A stretch of DNA of 9,038 bases, from positions 1 through 9,038 of the forward strand of contig JANQGN010000099.1 in NCBI GenBank assembly GCA_028277295.1. Direction: 5' to 3'. This document shows, one piece after another, positions 6,133-9,038 of this stretch. The translations under genes were made by a program, and so were the position numbers. The stretch comes from Rhodospira sp. (GTDB taxonomy: Bacteria; Pseudomonadota; Alphaproteobacteria; Rhodospirillales; Rhodospirillaceae). Every line of letters starts with the position of its first letter. Within the stretch, counting starts at the first letter, position 1. Below the pieces are notes generated by a model that was not told where the DNA came from, searched no databases, and was given only the letters and a program-made list of their open reading frames with translations.

Positions 6133-6840
6133 TCAGCCTCGCCGGACGTGGTCGAGCAACCCCTTTCCACCTTCGATGATGTCCTGGCAAAGGCTGTTCC
6201 GGGCCGCCGGACCGTCACGCCGGTTCAGCGCGTCGATCACGCGCGTATGCGGATGGGGCGACCAGTCGTCGGGGATTCCGCTGTCGTACAGATGGGACAG
6301 GATGGGGCCGCACCGAACCCAGAGGTTTTCCACCAGTTCGTAGGTGATCGGCATGGCGCCCAGCCGGCAGAGATCCAGGTGGAACTGTGTGTTCAGGTCA
6401 ATGGCCCGGGAGAAATCGCCGGTCTTGTGGCAGGCCATGATCTGGTCGTGGACGCCGGTGAGGGCATCGATTTGCTCCGGCGTCGCCAGGGTCGCGGCCG
6501 CTTCCGCCGTGTTGCCCTCAAGATCGACTCGAATCGCGCGGATCTCCAGCAGTTGCGCGACGGTGAGTTGGGGCACGGTCACGGTCCCTCGGCCGTCGAG
6601 CACCAGGGCGCGTTCGAACACCAGGCGAAGCAACGCCTCGCGCATGGGGGTCGGGCTGATACCGAAGCGCGCCGACATTGGCCGCAGGCGCATCTGCTCA
6701 CCGGGCTTGAGCTGACCACGCATCAGCGCCTCGCGCAGGACGGAGTAGGCTTGGTCGCTGAGATTCGCCCTGGCGATAGGGCGGATCCAGTGCGTTGTTT
6801 CGCCTAGATTTTCTCGTTCGTTTCGCTTGAGGCTTGACAT
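6133..6840 (-). CDS. GntR-family transcriptional regulator, FadR/FCD subfamily
   Basis: This 235-residue cytosolic DNA-binding protein has an N-terminal winged helix-turn-helix (about 27-92: LSDQAYSVLREALMRGQLKPG, then MSARFGISPTPMREALLRL) and a C-terminal all-helical FCD ligand domain (about 97-225). Candidate metal/ligand residues of the FCD pocket are D148 and H154 in DLNTQFHLDL and H198 in HTRVIDAL. FCD regulators usually repress a neighbouring catabolic operon until a carboxylate or sugar-acid effector binds. It is divergent from the MDR dehydrogenase operon across 134 bp rich in palindromes, so it is the likely regulator of both. The ATG at 6840 lacks a clear Shine-Dalgarno sequence. 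It is kept because the next Met (residue 40) would cut off the first helix of the DNA-binding domain. Confidence 0.88.
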   Translation of the reverse strand: MSSLKRNERENLGETTHWIRPIARANLSDQAYSVLREALMRGQLKPGEQMRLRPMSARFGISPTPMREALLRLVFERALVLDGRGTVTVPQLTVAQLLEIRAIRVDLEGNTAEAAATLATPEQIDALTGVHDQIMACHKTGDFSRAIDLNTQFHLDLCRLGAMPITYELVENLWVRCGPILSHLYDSGIPDDWSPHPHTRVIDALNRRDGPAARNSLCQDIIEGGKGLLDHVRRG

Positions 6841-6868
6841 AACCCGACCGAGCTGTTGTATGTAATTT

Positions 6869-6909
6869 CGTTATAACAAATAACGCATGTTGCTCAAGAT
6901 GCAACGTGC
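6869..6909. promoter_or_regulatory. Two adjacent dyads in the gntR/dehydrogenase intergenic region (candidate GntR operators)
   Basis: Dyad 1 is CGTTAT-AACAA-ATAACG (6869-6885), overlapping the self-complementary GTTATAAC (6870-6877). Dyad 2 is GCATGTTGC-N7-GCAACGTGC (6885-6909), with eight of nine arm positions complementary. The two share base 6885, so their centres are about 20 bp, or two helical turns, apart. This fits cooperative binding by a dimeric GntR-type repressor on one face of the DNA. Confidence 0.5.
6870..6897 (-). promoter_or_regulatory. Possible gntR promoter
   Basis: Read on the minus strand, TTGAGC (6897-6892), a 16-bp spacer and TATAAC (6875-6870) form a reasonable sigma-70-like promoter 30 bp before the gntR ATG. 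It overlaps both dyads, which would allow autorepression. Confidence 0.4.
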
Positions 6910-6919
6910 AAAAGATAAA
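6890..6919 (+). promoter_or_regulatory. Possible promoter of the dehydrogenase operon
   Basis: TTGCTC (6890-6895), an 18-bp spacer and GATAAA (6914-6919) is the best plus-strand pair I can find. A TATAAC at 6931-6936 is an alternative -10 without a convincing -35. Both lie in the AT-rich tandem repeats about 40-85 bp before the ATG. Confidence 0.3.
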
Positions 6920-6937
6920 AACGTGCAAAATATAACA
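6904..6937. repeat. Tandem 17-bp direct repeat
   Basis: ACGTGCAAAAGATAAAA (6904-6920) is followed directly by ACGTGCAAAATATAACA (6921-6937), 15 of 17 bases identical. The first copy begins inside the right arm of the GCATGTTGC dyad, so the unit may repeat a regulator half-site. In a GC-rich genome such a run is conspicuous and points to regulatory function. Confidence 0.7.
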
Positions 6938-6940
6938 ATG

Positions 6941-6955
6941 TCGCTAAAAAAGCGA
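6941..6955 (+). promoter_or_regulatory. Small hairpin TCGCT-A5-AGCGA before the dehydrogenase ribosome binding site
   Basis: A perfect 5-bp inverted repeat with an all-A loop ends 4 nt before AGGGAGG. In the mRNA leader it could keep the ribosome site exposed or mark a regulator contact. It is short, so chance is possible. Confidence 0.3.
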
Positions 6956-6974
6956 AGACAGGGAGGCGGCAATC

Positions 6975-8045
6975 ATGATCGCCCTGCGCAAGACGCGAGC
7001 GGCTTTCGGGATCGAGGTGATCGACATCCCCGACCATGATGCGCCCGTCGGCGACGCGGACGTCCTGGTGGACGTCGCCGCCGCCGGCATCTGCGGCAGC
7101 GACCTGCACGCCTACGCCTGGACGCCCAGCTACGCTTTCATGGGTGATCTTCTGCCGGTGACCCTCGGTCACGAGTTCGCCGGGACCATCCGCGCGGTGG
7201 GTCCCGAGGCGCGCGGCCTGGCCGTCGGGGACCGGGTGGTCTGCATGCCGACCGTCACTTGCGGCGCCTGCGCCGGGTGCCAGGCGGGCCGGCGGCAGGA
7301 CTGCGAGTCGCGCCATATCGTCGGCCTGCATCGCGACGGCGCCTTCACGCGCCGTGTCTCCCTGCCCGCCGCGAACTGTCTCGCTCTGCCCGACGGCCTG
7401 CCGCTCGAGACCGCCGCGCTGGCCGAGCCACTCGCGGTGGCGGTCAACGCTGTCGACCTGGCCGAGGTCCGGGCGGGCGACGCGGTCGTCGTGATGGGGC
7501 CGGGACCGATCGGCATGGCGGCGGCCTGGGTCGCCCAGTCCCGGGGCGCATCGGTCCTGCTCGTTGGCCTGGACGACGCGTTCCGGCTGGCCCGCGCCAA
7601 GAACGTGGGTCTCGCCCAGGTGGCCGATCTGGTGTCGGACGAGACCCTGGAGGCGGCCACCCTGCGCGTGTTCGGGCGCCGGCCCGACCGCATGATTGAG
7701 GCTTCCGGCGCCCGCGCGTCGTTGGAGGACGGCGTACCGCTGTTGCGGCCGGGTGGGATCTTCGTTGTGTCCGGCATTCACGCGGAGCCCTGCACCCTCG
7801 ATGCGACCCGGTTCGTTCGGGAAAAGAAACAACTTCGGGCCGCGCACGACTCCACGCCCGAGAGTTTCGCCACGGCGATCCGGCTGCTGCACGCCCACAC
7901 TGGTTCGCTGTCGCGCCTGATCACGCACCGGATGCCCCTGGCGCGCGGGGCCGACGCACTGGCCCTGGCCAGCGGCCGGCAAGCCGTCAAGGTCATGGTG
8001 CTACCGCAGGCCGGCGCCGGCGCGGCGGAAAGGACCCCGTCATGA
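6975..8045 (+). CDS. Zinc-dependent medium-chain alcohol/polyol dehydrogenase (MDR; sorbitol/threonine dehydrogenase type)
   Basis: This 356-residue cytosolic enzyme would oxidise a secondary alcohol or polyol to a ketone with NAD(P)+. Catalytic zinc ligands are recognisable as C40 (AAAGICGSD), H66-E67 (TLGHEFAG) and E151 (LAEPLAVA). The structural-zinc cysteines are C96, C99, C102 and C110. The Rossmann motif MGPGPIG spans 174-180, and an acidic residue (D200 or D201) after strand beta-2 suggests NAD+ rather than NADP+. The AGGGAGG at 6960-6966, 8 nt from the ATG, gives a firm start. It is the first gene of an operon: its TGA overlaps the ATG of the next gene (ATGA, 8042-8045), implying translational coupling. 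The divergent GntR regulator and the ThDP enzyme downstream suggest a catabolic pathway. The exact substrate is not readable. Confidence 0.88.
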   Translation: MIALRKTRAAFGIEVIDIPDHDAPVGDADVLVDVAAAGICGSDLHAYAWTPSYAFMGDLLPVTLGHEFAGTIRAVGPEARGLAVGDRVVCMPTVTCGACAGCQAGRRQDCESRHIVGLHRDGAFTRRVSLPAANCLALPDGLPLETAALAEPLAVAVNAVDLAEVRAGDAVVVMGPGPIGMAAAWVAQSRGASVLLVGLDDAFRLARAKNVGLAQVADLVSDETLEAATLRVFGRRPDRMIEASGARASLEDGVPLLRPGGIFVVSGIHAEPCTLDATRFVREKKQLRAAHDSTPESFATAIRLLHAHTGSLSRLITHRMPLARGADALALASGRQAVKVMVLPQAGAGAAERTPS

Positions 8046-8321
8046 GCGAGCCGATGCGTGCCGTCGTGGCGGACGGGGCCGGCGGGCCGGAGGTGTTGCG
8101 GGTTGTTGAACGGCCGCGCCCGCGGCCGGGCGACGGTCAGATGCTGGTTCGTGTCCATGCCGCCGGCGTCAATCGGCCGGACGTGATGCAGCGGCAGGGC
8201 AACTATCCGCCACCACCCGGTGCCTCGGACGTGTTCGGGCTTGAACTGGCCGGCACCGTCGAGGCCCTGGGACCGGGTGTCAGCGGGTTCAAGCACGGCG
8301 GCCGCGCGCGCGACGGTTTAG
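8042..8321 (+). pseudogene. Truncated zinc-independent quinone oxidoreductase (MDR/QOR, PIG3-like), N-terminal fragment
   Basis: The start is ATG at 8042, overlapping the dehydrogenase stop; AAAGGA lies about 8 nt upstream. The first 84 residues are a clear NAD(P)H:quinone oxidoreductase N-terminus: MRAVVADGAGGPEVL, then MLVRVHAAGVNRPDVMQRQG, NYPPPPGASDVFGLELAGTV and EALGPGVSGFK. Family members continue with VGDRV and about 240 more residues, including the Rossmann fold. Here homology stops at K84 (8291-8293). The frame then reads out-of-register protein into the next gene as far as 8563, a read-through I do not regard as real. Just past the break, a (CG)5 run (8303-8312) precedes ACGGTTTAG. 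One extra CG unit would put that TAG (8319-8321) in frame and end the protein HGGRARATV, reminiscent of the QOR C-terminus H-x-GK-x-x-L-T-V. An internal deletion is therefore likely. Without the cofactor-binding domain it cannot be an active enzyme. Confidence 0.7.
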
Positions 8322-8360
8322 GCGCGCATGGCGCTTCATCGAGACCAGGAGACGCCCGCC

Positions 8361-9038
8361 ATGACCTCCATCGCGTCCGTTCAGGCGCGTCCTGTTCCGC
8401 CGAATGCCACGGGCGCCCATGTCCTCGCCGCGGCTCTGCGCCGGCATGGCGTGCGCGAGATCTTCGGGCAGTCCATCCCGTCCGCGCTGTTCCTGGTGGC
8501 GCCGCAGTTCGGCTTGCGTCAGGTCGGCTACCGGACCGAGAACGCGGGCGCGGCGATGGCTGATGCCTTCGCCCGCGTCTCCGGCCAGGTGGCGGTGGTG
8601 ACCGCGCAGAACGGCCCGGCCGCGACCCTGCTGGTGCCCGGGCTGGGCGAAGCCCTGAAGGCGTCGAGTCCGGTCGTGGCCATCGTCCAGGACGTGCATC
8701 GGCGGGTCACGGACCGCAACGCCTTCCAGGAGCTGGACCATTTCGACCTGTTCCGGGGGGTGACCAAGTGGGTCCGGCGCGTGGCCGATGTGGACCGGAT
8801 CGACGACTATGTGGACATGGCCTTCACCGCCGCCGCGTCGGGACGCTGCGGCCCGGCGGTGCTGCTGGTGCCGATGGACGTGCTGGACGAAGCCCCGGCC
8901 CTGGTGTCCGACCGCCGCGCGGTGCTGAGCGGCTACCCGCTTGATCGCACCGTGGCCGATCCCGCGCGGGTGGCCGAGGCCGCCGACCTGCTGGCCGGCG
9001 CCCGCGCGCCGGTGGTGATCGCCGGCGGGGGGGTCAAC
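8361..9038 (+). CDS. Thiamine-diphosphate-dependent enzyme, acetolactate synthase-like, N-terminal part (3' end outside window)
   Basis: From ATG 8361 the frame stays open to the window end, giving 226 residues. AGGAGA (8347-8352) lies 8 nt upstream. It matches the N-terminal pyrimidine-binding domain of the acetolactate synthase/benzoylformate decarboxylase superfamily: GAHVLAAALRRHGVREIFGQ (18-37), then YRTENAGAAMADAFARVSG (57-75) with the cofactor-activating Glu at 60, NGPAATLLVPGLGEAL (84-99), RNAFQELDHFDLFRGVTKW (119-137) and GRCGPAVLLVPMDV (161-174). The central domain begins near residue 205 (EAADLLAGARAPVVIAGGGV). FGQSIPSALF and RTENAG replace the more usual FG-P-G and RHEQGA wording, pointing to a less-studied branch rather than biosynthetic IlvB. 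Reaction type (carboligase, decarboxylase or C-C hydrolase) cannot be told from this half. An in-frame ATG at 8328 lacks a ribosome site. Confidence 0.87.
   Translation, partial: MTSIASVQARPVPPNATGAHVLAAALRRHGVREIFGQSIPSALFLVAPQFGLRQVGYRTENAGAAMADAFARVSGQVAVVTAQNGPAATLLVPGLGEALKASSPVVAIVQDVHRRVTDRNAFQELDHFDLFRGVTKWVRRVADVDRIDDYVDMAFTAAASGRCGPAVLLVPMDVLDEAPALVSDRRAVLSGYPLDRTVADPARVAEAADLLAGARAPVVIAGGGVN

Noticed and set aside
6088..6807. 239-codon plus-strand frame across the gntR gene
   Set aside because: It is the complement of the well-supported GntR/FCD coding sequence and has no domain of its own.
6894..7982. Open frame of 362 codons on the minus strand across the zinc dehydrogenase
   Set aside because: The plus-strand frame has all zinc and cofactor motifs and a good ribosome site. 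The antisense frame has no recognisable domain.
8294..8563. C-terminal 90 codons of the 173-codon frame starting at 8042
   Set aside because: After residue 84 the frame leaves quinone oxidoreductase homology and runs out of register through the ThDP-enzyme gene for 200 nt. It is a frame artefact of the truncation.

Overview
This is a GC-rich bacterial chromosome segment with strong G/C third-position bias, GTG starts and dense gene packing. Gene content and the GATCCTTCG / TCATCCTGAG-type intergenic inverted repeat fit an alphaproteobacterium, perhaps of the Rhodospirillales. That placement is inference; no marker gene is present.

Layout, left to right. (1) Nucleotides 2-658 (+) hold the 3' half of a TrpB2-type, PLP-dependent tryptophan synthase beta-like gene. 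Its stop shares a CTAG palindrome with the stop of a convergent gene. (2) 655-1434 (-) is a TylF/macrocin-like class I SAM O-methyltransferase with a GTG start. (3) 1435-1662 is a divergent intergenic region with a strong palindrome. (4) 1663-3747 (+) is an exported bifunctional metallophosphatase/5'-nucleotidase (UshA-like) with unusual metal-site motifs. (5) 3748-3999 is a spacer with a perfect 8-bp inverted repeat next to a possible promoter. (6) 4000-5796 (+) is a KefB/KefC-type K+/H+ antiporter (CPA2) with a C-terminal RCK domain. (7) 5797-6132 has no gene. It holds a dispersed-type hairpin repeat and a second nested hairpin containing a terminator-like stem and T-run. (8) 6133-6840 (-) is a GntR/FCD regulator, divergent from (9) a catabolic-looking operon. 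The operon runs from a zinc MDR alcohol/polyol dehydrogenase (6975-8045), through a truncated quinone oxidoreductase (8042-8321) overlapping it by ATGA, to the start of a ThDP-dependent acetolactate-synthase-like enzyme (8361 to the window end).

How they fit together: the right-hand block looks like a substrate-inducible pathway. The FCD-type GntR protein probably controls itself and the dehydrogenase/ThDP-enzyme operon through the AT-rich, repeat-rich 134-bp region between them. The substrate cannot be read from the sequence. The other genes look like separate housekeeping or accessory units: phosphate/nucleotide scavenging, K+ efflux under electrophile stress, and an orphan methyltransferase.

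I see no CRISPR array, tRNA, rRNA, phage gene or transposase, and no clear novel defence or biosynthetic system. The points most worth checking are the decayed quinone oxidoreductase with its (CG)5 tract, the regulatory repeats at 6869-6955, the nested hairpin at 5970-6048, and the operator-like palindromes before the kef gene and the 5'-nucleotidase gene.
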